Positions 47,801 to 60,800 of a stretch of 64,000 nt of DNA are shown one piece after another. The notes beneath the pieces are model-generated. The model saw only the letters and a program-made list of their open reading frames with translations. It was not told the origin of the DNA and searched no databases. Source of the stretch: Lepisosteus oculatus (Eukaryota > Chordata > Actinopteri > Semionotiformes > Lepisosteidae); the NCBI RefSeq assembly GCF_040954835.1, contig NC_090706.1, forward strand, positions 36,031,148 to 36,095,147, given 5' to 3'. Each line of letters begins with the position of its first letter. Position 1 is the stretch's first letter. Both the position numbers and the translations under genes were made by a program.

Positions 47801-49065
47801 AGTGTATTGTACAATTTTAACTCGTGATTAAAGCAGTTGGATGTGTGTTACAATCAACACTATGACCTTTTCAATAGTCTCTCAGGTCAGTCACCCTTTT
47901 TTGGTTATACAATGACTAAATTAAAAGCCATCTTGACACAAAAAGCTCTGTTTCAAGACAAACAGTTTCAAGTTTTTTTTAGTGAATACTATAATTTGCA
48001 CTTCAATAAAACTGAAACACTTTTCCTTTTCTTCCAGTTTCCCATGGTACCTATGTCGGGTATTTTAATATATGCATTTCAGATGTTTCCATGACAGACA
48101 CTGTATGTTATAAAGATTAACCAACAAATGCATTAAGTCTTCTTCCAGATTGACCTGCCATACAATATTGAACATTGATGTTCAGCACATTTTGACTGCT
48201 ATGCCTTCAGTGATGTTAAGCAGTGGCACGAAAGGCAATCATATGACCTTCAACAGTACCAGTAATTGAGGGCTGTTTTCCTTTATAACTGTGGTTTTCC
48301 CAATAATCCTCACACTACCGGGATGGGGGTGTTTGGAAATCAATGGTGATCTCTACTTGTCTGTCACGAATCTTGGGAAAACGCTGAATCTCTGTAGCCT
48401 AGATGGGTATGGCGTGTGTGATTTTTGTGTTTGTTGAAGCAACTAGAAAATTCACAACTGCCTTGAATACTGTCCCATCAGGACCTGTTAAAGAAAATGC
48501 AGACCCAGAGGAAGTTGTTAACACTTGTATTTGCTTGGAAGCAAGAATTTAACTTTTTGATTCACTGCTTTTACATTTTTAATATCACCCACTGAATGTA
48601 TTAAGGCTTTATAAACAAAATTATTTCTCACCATTTCTCTTCCTCTTCAATATTTTTATTTTCAGTTTATTTGAGTTCTTTTGATGGAGTGTGAAACTTT
48701 AAACAGATTTCTAATGATTTTTTTTTTACTTTTGTTATATTGTACAATATATGTTGAAAATATGTTTAAATACTTCTTAATTTTGTCATTGGTAATGTTA
48801 CTAAGATAAAGAGAAAAATTACAGAAGCTATGTTTGTCAGAGTGTGGGCTCGACGTCATTGATAGATTCTGAGCCATATACTATAATTTGTGGCAGAGTC
48901 TGTCAGACATTTCAAAAATGATCCCTTTCTGAGAAGCGGTATTTAGAGGCTAAAAGTGCTGGTAAGTGACGAGTGCCATCAAGTAACTGACAGGTGTCAT
49001 TTTTGGAGTGTTAATCCTTAAATGCAGTGAGTATATTGAATCTTTTACACGGTCATTATACTTTA

Positions 49066-49265
49066 CAGTTGCAAGAAAAAGTTTGTGAACCCTTTGGAAT
49101 TACCTGGATTTCTGCATTAATTACTCATAGAAATGTGGTCTGATCTTCAACTAAGTCACAATAATAGACAAACACAATCCGCTTAAACTAATAACACACA
49201 AACTTCTTCATGTCAGTACTGAACATATCATTTGAACATTCACAGTCTAGGTTGGAAAAACTATT
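49066..49265. repeat. Tc1-like nonautonomous DNA element
   Basis: Begins after TTTA with CAGTTGCAAGAAAAAGTTTG, then TGAACCCTTTGGAATTACCT and AGTCACAATAATAGACAAAC, a sequence familiar from short DNA elements in fish. The second end is not clear, so the right boundary is a minimum. Confidence 0.55.
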
Positions 49266-49499
49266 ATAACAAAAGTGTGTTAACAAAAGATTAATTAATT
49301 TAATTCCCAGATAATTGAACTAAAATTCCATTGTGCTGTCCACTGAGGTAAAAGTTTAAAGGGCATTTCACCTTCCCAACGTAGTCTGAGATTATCATAT
49401 GATTGACAGTCACCTGCAGCTATGGTAAGAAAGACTGCTAATTAAAAGAAAGACTGGATGTGTGAAATCCTTAATTAATCTTTGAGATTCTTAAGCATT

Positions 49500-52400
49500 G
49501 TTCTCTTGCGTTCTGAGTGAGGTAAGTTTTAAGGACATCTGAAAAGAACCATCTGACCACTTACAGTAGAAATGTCAGCTATTGAAAACAAGAATACACT
49601 TGTTTTGCACTGTATATCAAGTACATCATTCATGCTGGCATTTGTTGATTGCCAGATAACCCACTTTAGGAAGATAAACCCCTGCAGATTATACAAGTGT
49701 GAACTGGGTTGGTTTTCATTCTTGCTTTTCTTTTCAGTCACTGAGAAAATGCAACTGTTCATTTTTTCAGAAAGGATAAAAAGCTGATAGAAATACTGAA
49801 GCCATTTAGTAATTCCTTGTGGAATAGGTGCTTCTGAAATGTGATGCATCTTTTTGGCTCTCTAGCTAACAGCTTAGAAGAACAAAGAATATATGTTCCG
49901 TGTGTTTCCTGTGAGAAGGAAGATTTGATTGGGACTGGTTTTCTTTTTAGCTTGGAAGAGAAGAAAACAGAAAGCCTATAATACATAGGCAGTAAAAAGC
50001 CTAAGGATCTGTGGATCTTAAACTCTATGAAGAACTGGTTGATATTGGTTTTGCTTTGATACATTTGGTATGCAGCAGTTTTATAATTAATAATTTAGAT
50101 GTCCCTGGTGTATTTTAAAAGTATATTTTTGTGTATTCACTTACAGTAGGCATTCTACATCCAAATACAGAGTTAAATTATATTAGTGATTTGTATAATC
50201 TCTACAGCAAGTCATTGGAAATGAATAATTGCAAAAGTATCTTATGGTTTTCTGTTATAATCATCTCAGCAGTTTCTTCATTGCAGTAACAAACATTATT
50301 TGTCCACATCTTGTTGAAGTAAAGTCTTAGAAAGGTCTTAAATTAGCGGCTTAGAGCATTGGTCTTTGGCAGTTGGTCTAAGAGATGACATAAGTACCTT
50401 CTAAAACAGAAAAAGATCAGACCAAGAAATAAACAGCAGACTGACAGACAGCAATAGGTTAGTATTTTAATAAATGATTTCCTTCCTTTTGTTGAATGCA
50501 TAGTGATATTCCTCTTGCAGTCGGCTATTATAGACTACAATGTCAAATTTTGCTTGAGTGTATCTATTATGTATTAGGGATGATTTAAAAGATGTGCAGC
50601 AAAGTGTTTTAAGTAAGAAGTAAGATATACCAAAGTAATGGGCAGACAATCTTCTATTATGTCCTCCAAAGATAAGATACAAGTATATCCATAGAGATAT
50701 GTTAAACTTAAGAGTAGTTTTCTTTAAAGCCTAGTGAATGGGAAGATAGCAGTGGTGTATCAGTTATTTATATTTTTTTATTGTCAGATTACTTTTTAAA
50801 GGAGGTTGTATGATGTTAAAAAAAAATAAGAGTGTAACACTTTATCTAGTATAAATTGAGTTCTTGCAGACCTGTTTTGTGAAATCAGCTGGCACAGACC
50901 ACTTCATTTTGCTTTCAGCTTGTCACAGGCAGAAAACATCAGAGCTGTTTACCGAGTTCTTTTGTGCAAACCAAGGCCTGTCAGAGGTCATTAGTATTTT
51001 CCAAGTACTACAATTTAAGAACTCCCCATTGATTTTTGAAATGCTCAATAAGTATAAATTCACTACAGATTCCTGACTTCCATGGTTATTGGAAGTCAGT
51101 TCACCCTCTAAAGGTGAACTGTGCTGCTCGCATCACACATGAAACACACACTGACCTCTGATAGATGTTTTAGAAGTTGAATGCTTTGCAAACTGCTGGC
51201 TAACTTCCAGGCAATAACTTTTAGTCCTCTGCTGACTTATTTTTAAACGTATAAGCAAAATCGAACAATGCCGCGCTCCATATGCATTTTATGTTTCACA
51301 GAAAATGTGTTTTTTTCACAAATATTCATAAAAGGTGAAAACTATTAACGAGTGTTGTATGATATATGTGAGAAACATAACCCCTGTTTTCATGGTAAAA
51401 GATCTCTTTTCCCTCTTTTTCATGGTAAAAGACCTAATCTGCTGTATCTGGTTAAATCTGAATTATAGTCTAAAATGTGTGTCTCTAAAAAAGCACCATT
51501 AATTTCAGCCATGATTTTTTTTAACACATCTTAACCCCAGTAGGTCATCTGTGCATTTTATTGCCAATTTTTTTTTGTTCTGAAATAATGAGAAAAACAT
51601 TTCCCAAGATTAAAAGTTTCAGGTCAAGCAACATTTTAACAACTGAAATCTTGAATAATTTTGTCAGGCACAGTCTTAGGGAAAATCGGTTCTTCTGCCA
51701 TTGTTGTCTCTTAGGAACCTAAATGAATATATTTGGGTTACTACAGCACACAAGGAAAATATACATTACATAAAAGAACAGAATATCAACTGATATTGTT
51801 CTGGTGCTACCTTAAAGATTTCAGTGAAACAGGAAAAAATATTAATCTTTAACTTGAGTTTATTTTTGCCTTTTACATGTAACAGATGAATAATTGTCTT
51901 TACTTTACCACTATGTGAAGGTGTATACATAAGAAGCTTGTGATTTGGCATGCTGCGTGCCTAGAAAAAGAAAAAGCATGAGAGTCATGGGACAAAGGAA
52001 CATCAAGTAAAGAAGTGCTGATGAGACGTTATTTTCTATTTTTTTCTTTGCAATATCACTCTGTTTAAATGAACTCAAAATTGTGGAGGGACACAAGCGT
52101 CTGTCTTTGTTTAATTCTATCGAAGTCTGAACTGTCCTTTCCTTTTTGAGTGCTTCATACTTCTGCATGCCTACAGTGCAAACTGGGGGTGAACTACAGG
52201 CGGTTTGATTTATTCTCACTTGGAGAGGAGAATCTTATACTGCCTCTGCAATAGGTTTCTGTGCAGAAGAGTTGTGACGCTTAAGGTGTGACGCTTGTGT
52301 GTCCGATAGTGCTTGACTTTGATTGGTAGTTTCAATTAATAGAGGTTCAGCTGTGAAATGTCACACTACTCGCATTTTTATTAGTAATAATCTTTTCTTC

Positions 52401-55400
52401 CCTCAACTGATATATCCTGGGCACTTCTGAGTGTTACATGAGGTCAAGCTCCATTGCCCATGCAGCAGTGCACAATTGGCAAAGGCAGAGCTGGAATTAG
52501 TTAGCTAGGGTTGTCTTGAAACACCAACTCCTACACCTTCCCAGGCAGCCTGTGTGTGCTTGTAGGGGCCTCACTGAGGGACAAACAGGCTCTGCTACTG
52601 CCTCTGATCCTTCTGTATATCCTTGTCAAGCGTACAGCATTGTAGCTTCAGGGTTTGGGCAGGTTGGAGGAGCCCGTCTCTACCTCCTCATGCTCCTTTA
52701 GCGGTTGAAGTGAAGAAAACAGTTGGCAACTTTAGTGTTTCAAGTTGTGCAAATTGGATAGAAACGCAAGATGAAATAATTGCTGTCAACATTATCATAT
52801 GCTTGCCCGTCTGTAAGAGATAGTGAGAACAGTTCCACTGATCCGGAGCACCTATCGGAGCTGTGGTTGGATACAGCTATCGGGCGGTTCCTGCAGAGTC
52901 ATGTGATGCACTTTAGGAATTGTGAGACTGGCGTTTTGGCTGCATGATATTGTAAATAACTGCCAGTTCATTACTGCCAACACGTCACCTCTTTAGGTTT
53001 GCTAGTTGTAGCGCATTGAAACCATAACTTATTTTAATGTTAAAAAATGCAATTAAATATTTTCGAGAATTGCATGAATGACCAAGTGCTTTCTACCGAA
53101 GGTGTAAAAAACAAGCATTCTGCATTCAAGTAGTGATTTTCATAATTGTCTAAACATGTATAAAAAGTCCCCTATCAGCTTGTGCCACCTGTCCCTTTGT
53201 AACTTGCTGGTGTGCGAGACAAGCTGAGTCACTGAAGCTGCGTGATAAATCTGTTTGCAATCTAAGAGACGTGTGGTAAACCTCTGCACAAGAAGGCTGC
53301 CAGCTATAGACATGGCAAGACATGTTTGCTTTCTAGCAGGTCTTTTTTTTTAAAGGAAAAGTTATGTATTGAAGTTTACAATACTTTTAATGATCCAAAT
53401 CGAATAAATAGGGATCTTCTTTTTTGCAATTTAGTAATTTAATTTTTTATGCACCATCCAAGCTCATATCAGCAGTTCCCACAAAGAGAGAATGAAGTAA
53501 CGCAAGCTGCCCTGACCCACCAAATGATCCACTCAATCATCTTTTCTGTTTTCATGTTCTTAACAAGTTACAGCTTGTTTAAAACTAAGCTGCACCAAAC
53601 TAAACTAAAACTATAATGCATGAGCACATCGCCTATTTTATACAGTATGCCAAACACAGGCTCCCTTTGGATTTCAGAAGAAAATTCAAAATACTGGAAT
53701 TCACTGTATGGGGGTTTTGAATCATTTGTCTCTTGACTTCATTACTGAACTGTTACCTTCCTATATAAGCTCTATGTCGTCTACACTCTTTGGACTCTAG
53801 GGTTCTTTTAGTTCCTATAACGGGACTTCAAACCCTGCTTTCTGCAAACAACAGACCTGTGCTTTATATTTTGTTGCTTCAAGAATCAAGAACCTTGAAG
53901 TAGATATTAGATCTTGCAAATTAATCAGCACTCTCAAATCCTGCCTTAAAACCTCACTTTTAAAACACTGGCTTTTGAGTTTATCTAATGCATTTGGTTA
54001 ATTTATGTATGCATACAGTATGTTTATGCCTCAATCTGTTTTTTTATAAACTTCAATAAGAGCACTGCATGAGATAAGGATTATTTTTATTTTCAGAGTG
54101 CTCTACAAATACGTGCAGGAGGTTCAGGGCTGATTGGAGGACAGGCATGTTTCTCGCTAATATCTCCTGCTGTTCTACAGATGCCTAGTAAGTAGGAGGG
54201 ATCCCTGTTTAACTGGCAGCCATAGAGCCCCAGCTGGGTGATCCAAATCCTACCCCTGGCAGTGCTGAGCCAGTTGCACACTGCTGTTTGGGGAATCCCA
54301 GTCGTAGCTGACTAGTGACATGATCCGGGCTCAGACTCGCCAAGTCTGCATCGTTGTGCTTAAAACGCACATGGACTGAGCACCTTTACTGATTCAGATA
54401 TACAGAACCCCCACCCCCTTTCTGTAAGACGTTTTGACTTTTGTATTTTTATAAGTTGGTGTCTAATTATGCTTTGAATACTCCCAGTCCTTAAAAGGTA
54501 TGTACAGCTCTTTAAACCTCCCTATGTTTAAAGGGCTTTTCAGTTAAACTCATTCAGTTGAAGTTTACATTCTCAGTAGACTTTAAATATTTGTTTTCAG
54601 ACAAATATGTAGGGTTTTTCCTACAGTACTTTCGAGTGTATTATCATTATTCGTTTTATATGTGTTTCCATAGCATAACCTTGGTGATACTTGATTAATA
54701 TATTAAATGGAGCTTTTTGCCTTAGTTACTTATATCTCTTCCTCTTGCTGTATTACATTCAGCATTTAATTTCAACCCAACTTCAACCAATTGTCTTTTT
54801 GACGTACTCATATGGTGATTAGCTTTTAGAAATGTGAAATAATAATTCCTTAATTTTTTTTAGTGGTTTTCTAGACACTCTACACGAAGCTCTTTACAGG
54901 TAATGTGGACTCAGGGACCGCATCCAATGTCTAGCCCCCTCCTTCGTAGGTCATACACTATGTAAGAGCTGGATCTCCCCTTCATTGGTAATATTGTTGT
55001 GACTCTGTTTATACAGTGTATACAGTATCTCATTTTCATCTTCTAAGCATATCACTGCAAGGCAGATCTGTCTTCTCAGCTCTGGCAAAATTCTGTTTTC
55101 CAGCAGGTTGAATGGGAAAAAATATCTTGTGAGCAAAATAAACTTCCTAGAGGAACAAATGCTGCACAGCTCAACAGTTCTTGGTATGGACATTTGTTGT
55201 ACGTTTGTGGTTATTTATTGCATGAATGTGGCAAAAGCCAAAATGAGGTACAAAAAATGCTTAAGCTGAGGTTCCGGCTTTTCTATCAAAATAGGACTTT
55301 TTTGATCTCACCATGAGTGTGAATTAATGAGACGTGGTTTGTACTTTCTTTTTTTCCTGCACAGAGGAAGCCAATCTTAGAGAATAAACAGAACATCAGA

Positions 55401-56520
55401 ATCTTGCCAGATTGTTTTGTAGCAGCTGGGCAAGGCCTACTGAGGCCGCAGTGAACACAACCAATTTCTTCCCCACTGTTCTTCAGGACACATTTGCCTG
55501 TTTCATCTGTCATCTCATTGGCAAGACCTTTGGCAGGGTGCATTATGTTTTTAGCTCACCTAGGTTTCCATCCATACACACGTTGCTTAGTTACCATTCC
55601 CATTTTCTGTGCTCCCCTCAGCCTCTGCCATTTTCCTCTGTCTGGGATGAACGTTGGGCTTTTAAGATGCAACTCATGCAAAACACCGCCCTTCATATTG
55701 CCCTCATGTTGTTTGAGTTCTCTGTGTTGCTTTGAAAAATAGCTAACTACATTTTCCTCCACTATTTATGGAGTTATTTCTGCTTGTGATTAATGAAACT
55801 ATTGCATAAATAAAAGATGAGAATACTCTGGATTCTGAGTTGTTTCTTATCTGAATTAAACATCGGGTAAATAACATGCATAGGAAGGAAGATACAGATG
55901 ATGAAGGAAGTGGTTTAATTTGAACAGAGGCTTGGAGATAATGGACGAGCAGCAGGACAAGGTAGAATTATCAACATTCTACAGTATTATCATCATGGTA
56001 AGATTTCAGAATATTTCCATTTGCCATGGGTTTAGGAATTTTTTTGTAAACGAGCAGACTAGTCATAACAATGCAGTGGCCACAAGAGGTCCTTTTAGAG
56101 ACGGGACTGTAGGGCATCACATTGTCATTGTATCTCCCAAAGCTTGGACAGCTTTTGGTTTCTCTGCTGTCCCTTAAGCATAACCTTGGATCTGTTTGTT
56201 TTGTTCTCAAACATACAGCTTCTGAATGCAGTTGATTTCTTTAAATGTGAAATGCTTCCTTTTGAGGTATTTGGCTGGCCTAGAATTGTTTTTTTCCTCC
56301 CCACCTAGTTATAATATAACTAGATTCTGTTAAACAGGGGTCATAGATGTTGGGGTGCAGGATCTTGCAGGTTTTCAACATCTCCTTAATTCATTAAACA
56401 ACTTAAGGCTGCAGAGAAGGGATAAATGTGTTCTGTTGCACCACAGCTGAACCTGATAAAGAGATGCTTATGTCCAGAAAACATGGACCCTGAGGACATG
56501 GGTTTTAAGTTTTGAGTTTT
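49500..56520. other. Noncoding DNA, no gene recognised
   Basis: About 7 kb without a supported exon on either strand. A TTTTCATGGTAAAAGA direct repeat occurs twice near 51387 and 51416. Somewhat GC-richer stretches at 52540-52700 and 55380-55740 give open frames without known domains or good splice sites. Confidence 0.45.
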
Positions 56521-56524
56521 ATAT

Positions 56525-56843
56525 CAGGTGTGGCCAACCCAGGTCCTGGACAATTGCTATCCAGCAGGTCTTACCCTTAAATTATCATCAGTAAAGACTT
56601 GAAAAACATGCAAGTTTCAGTAAACTTAGTAAACTAGTTAACTCTGATCCTTGAGAGCTAGAGGTGTGTTGATATTTTCATTTAAATTGGTTTCTAAACT
56701 GCATCATTAATTACCTACTCTGTCATCGATTTCACAGATTACCTGCTTAAGTGCTCAAACTTCCAAGTCTTCCAAGTGTTTAAAAATCCATCCTTTATGC
56801 TTAACCTACTGTATAAGACCTGCTAGATTGTGGGTCACCCCTG
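56525..56843. repeat. hAT-like nonautonomous element with terminal inverted repeats
   Basis: The left end CAGGTGTGGCCAACCCAGG and the inverted right end CAGGGGTGACCCACAA agree, and both are followed inward by CAGCAGGTCTTA. About 320 bp, no coding capacity. The 8-bp flanks do not match exactly, so an old insertion. Confidence 0.7.
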
Positions 56844-57111
56844 TCCTATGTTATTACCTCAAATGCCTGTCTCGACTCCTTCTGTGTCCTTCTTTACAGT
56901 TCAGTAGAATGAATATCCCTAAAGGCTGTACACACTAATGACTTTCAGCCCATGTTGACCTGCTCCACAGTGCTCATAACCCTAAAAAGAGTACTTCATA
57001 TTTCAGGGATTTAATGAGCTAATTAGTTCCATCATCATCCACCTCAAGGGCAGGCAAAGCAAAAACACAAAAAGGAGATCTAAAGTAATTTTTAATAATG
57101 TTTAATTTTTC

Positions 57112-57150
57112 TTTATTAGCACTATACAATTTCTTGCATTAGGAAGTATG
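57112..57150 (-). repeat. tRNA-derived SINE, 3' fragment
   Basis: TTTATTAGCACTATACAATT then TCTTGCATTAGGAAG: last part of the SINE family, same orientation as the other three copies. Confidence 0.6.
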
Positions 57151-57730
57151 AAGTTATTATTTTGGTCCCAGGTGTAAACCTTGTAGTCAAACAGGCAGTC
57201 ATCTTCGTTTGTTTGAGTAGCTTTCTCTAATTATATTCTCAGTAGCAGAAAAGAAGTGGAGAGGACAGCATATCAAGCCTTGTGTGGTCAGCAAGTGCTT
57301 TTCTTTCAAAATTGTTTAAAGTCAATGCCACTGACCATTTATCTTCATAATATACCTTTCAGCAACTGTGCAGTGCACAATGACCTGTATGAAGTGGTAT
57401 TACAGTGTCATCAGTTCACTAAAAGGACAGCCCTGCTCAAATTTAGTAGACTAGGAGTAAACACTAGAGATTGATAGAAGTCACAGCCATAAAGAAACTC
57501 TGTAGAAGAAGGGGAACTTGCAAAGAAAAGGGCTGGTAAAAGAGGCCATGAGGAATTAGATGTTACAAGCATGTTAATTGAAAGTAAAAGGATAAATGAT
57601 TGCTGTAAAGAAACTATATGAGCCAAAAGGACCAGGATATTAGTATAGCAGCTTTTTTCTCTTTTCTGTGGTCTGTCATTCATTTTCCTCTTTTACACTC
57701 CGTTTTTTTTCCGGTATGCTGTACGCAGTC

Positions 57731-57789
57731 TACCGCAAGTTACCGGTAAATACCGCGAGTTACCGGTAAATACCGCTAGTTACCGTAAA
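57731..57789. repeat. 20-bp tandem repeat, three units
   Basis: Unit TACCGCAAGTTACCGGTAAA with a variable seventh base (A, G, T); the third unit loses one base. CpG-rich within AT-rich DNA, followed by TCCGGAATTTCCGCAAGG. Confidence 0.9.
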
Positions 57790-57850
57790 TTCTCCTATAA
57801 TACGATAAGCAAAATAATAGTATCCGGAATTTCCGCAAGGTGGAGCTAAT

Positions 57851-60800
57851 AAAGCTCAACCTCTCATGTTTGAGCTGTCGCCATCGGTCTGTTTTATAGA
57901 GACAAGCCTAATAACACTTAAGTCTGGTTATAAAATATGTAATTACAATTCAGTGTTTCTGGTTTTATTTATGCATCCTTCAGCAACTATGGAAGAACAC
58001 GGGCATTTCTAGGCACCATTAACATGTTAACAAGTCATCTACAAACTGTATTTACTCAAAACATACAACCTTGATAGCCTTATTTATTTATACCGTGCAA
58101 TCACCTCTCCCATGCTCTTTTGTTGATAAGCTGTCGTTCTGTAAGTCAATCAAGCTTTCCCCGAAATGTGCATTGTATTTTTTCTATTGTGTCGGCTGTC
58201 AAGAAGGATATACTGTAGGAAGTATACCTCATCCTGAGAGTAAGTGCCAAGCCCCCTGTTAACGTGACTCATCTGGAAAACTGCCACTGCTTCACCCCAT
58301 AAAAAGAGATTTGAACAGACTTTACTTTCCCTCCTTTCAACGGCACAACGCCTTCATGCTGGGTGTTATCTGGCAGTAGGATGCCCTGAGTATTCGCTAA
58401 CAGCAGTGACCTTTTGCAAATCCTGTTTGTGCTGCTGGGTGCAATAAACTCTTTTTCCACTTCCAGTATTTTTACTTTTTTACATGTTACTGCCAAAAGA
58501 TTGCATTCCACCTTAAAAAAATGTTACACTGTAAGCTTGTCTATAAGACAAGATGTCTGGAAAAAATGCAGGTTGACTTTCTTATCATAGACTAAATTTT
58601 AATTTTTTGGTCAGTTGCATTACTAGTGTCATCTATATCATATACTGTATATATATATATTGTATATGTCTTTGTACTTGTCAATTTTCATTTTTTTTAA
58701 ATTCAGTGTAGCTTCTGTCGTATAGATAGAACGCAGTATTCATAATGTGAATAAATATTCATATAACCACTACTTCACCTTTCCAGAAGCTGGTAGTACA
58801 GCTTACTGAAGTTATTGTAGTTGTGCACTGTAGTAAAATATGTGCCAGAAAATCTGTTTACATACACAAAAATGCAGAGAGGTGGTGGAAGACTAGACAC
58901 CCTGCAGTGATGTTTGTGGGTAACAAATTCAAAGCGATTATCTATGTGTGTGAACACATCAGTCTTCTCATACTGTGTCTGTCAGCATGGGGTAGTTCTA
59001 TCCATGGTAAGGCCTCATCATGTAAATGTGGTTGTTCATTTAATTGGAGACAGGATTTTCTTTTTTTCTGCTTTAATCACATATTAGCCTGTACTGCTCC
59101 CTCAGAGACTAGTAAGGATATGAATCCCCTAATTTGGGTTGCAAATTAAAAAGAGAAGCAGGTTGCCATGGGTGCCCAGCCCAGTGTGAGCCATATGAAA
59201 AGACACACAATTCTGTTACATAGTGTTTACTATGTAAATGCGACAATTTTGCTGGGTTTAAATCATGTTTAGCTTTTGCTTCAGATCCTAGATGGTATTT
59301 TGAAAGTCGGGTTTTCAGCACAAAGTCGTTAGATGGAGAACATAACCAAATTGGTTATGCTGACTTAAAATGTATTTTCTCATTCATTTCCTTGCACAGC
59401 TGGTAGGTCTCTAAGATTAATGCGAGGCATGTTATACATCAGATACAACTGGGCAACAGGAAAATAATGTGTTTTGGATGGGGTTTTGTTTTATAAACGT
59501 GCTTTTTTCATTTTTACTACTAGCAGAAGCATAAAAGTGACTTCGGAGACAACAACAAAAAAATGTGTGTTATCTGCCCCTTGTTTACTTCCTCAGTGTT
59601 CTTTGTGACCTTTAGTTCAGTGACATAGAAGTCAGTGCATTACAAGATGTTTACTTATTCTGACTGGTAAAGATCCTATTTTGCTCCGTTTGATGTACAT
59701 CAGATCTGACTTTCATGCCCGTTCACACATGTTAATTATTGCACTGCACGTTGGTACCATCCTTTACAATTAAGCCATTGGTTTTGACTTGTGTTAAGGT
59801 ATGTAATGTATGTGAGTGCATCTTCATATACAGTAATACTATATCTTCCACTAGACTATGACCAGCATACAGACGTTATGTTGGAGGGGCACTGTCAGTG
59901 TTAATTACCAAATTAGTTCAACTTTGACAGTATTAATAGGCTGTAATTTTTTTATTTTTTTGTTAAGAATTCATGCAAGTCTGCTTTTTATAATGTATTT
60001 TTATTGATGCATGTGTTAGCAATCAGAGATCTTTTTGACTACTTGACTTATGGGGAATTTAAAAGGGAATCTCTGTCAATTGTCGTCATTTTCAGTTAAT
60101 TTTTTCCTGGAAAAGGCTTTTGTCAACCTAGGTAAAACTGTGCATTATCTCCATCAAAAAGAGGTCATAGGTGTCTCCTTGAATTTGAAATGCATGATCC
60201 CTTGCATCTTTTAAGAGGGTCACATGTGTCCTTTTCTACTGCTGACCATCGCGTATTAGCTGCATTGATTAGAACGGGTTAGCCTTGGCATTTGAACAGG
60301 AGTAGCAACAACATATTTTGACACTACCACGCTATATCTGGATTTGGAAATGATTGCAGACATATCACACTCAAACATTACATCCAAATATATACAGTAT
60401 ACTGTATAAATTAGAGGTTCTGCTTTATGAATGTGCATTTATTCTATAGTTGCTGTGACCATGTAATTCAATTCTATTCCATTGTTTTAATTAGCAGTCT
60501 TGTATAACATGAGCTAAATGGATACACCATTTTCTGCATCTATGTTATCAAAATATCCACCATTATTATCTGAAATGTGTGTATGACTTCTCCTGTAGAC
60601 TTTCTTTTAATGTAAGAATATTCAGTTAAGTCTTTGCATTGAAAAGGGAATTGCAGTGATTCAAAACTGATTGAAAATGAGAGATCTTTGCATTACTACT
60701 GTACACGAATCAATCCTTCTCGTTGTTTTCTACCTTATTGAAACCATTGAAAATCACCCCGGTCAAGGTTGTCCGCTATGCAAATTCATAATTAACAACA

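Noticed and set aside
48037..48094. CTTTTCTTCCAG followed by an open frame, examined as a possible last transporter exon
   Set aside because: The translation (FPMVPMSGILIYAFQMFP) has no resemblance to the conserved SLC36 C-terminal segments and would be out of keeping with the expected phase and motifs.
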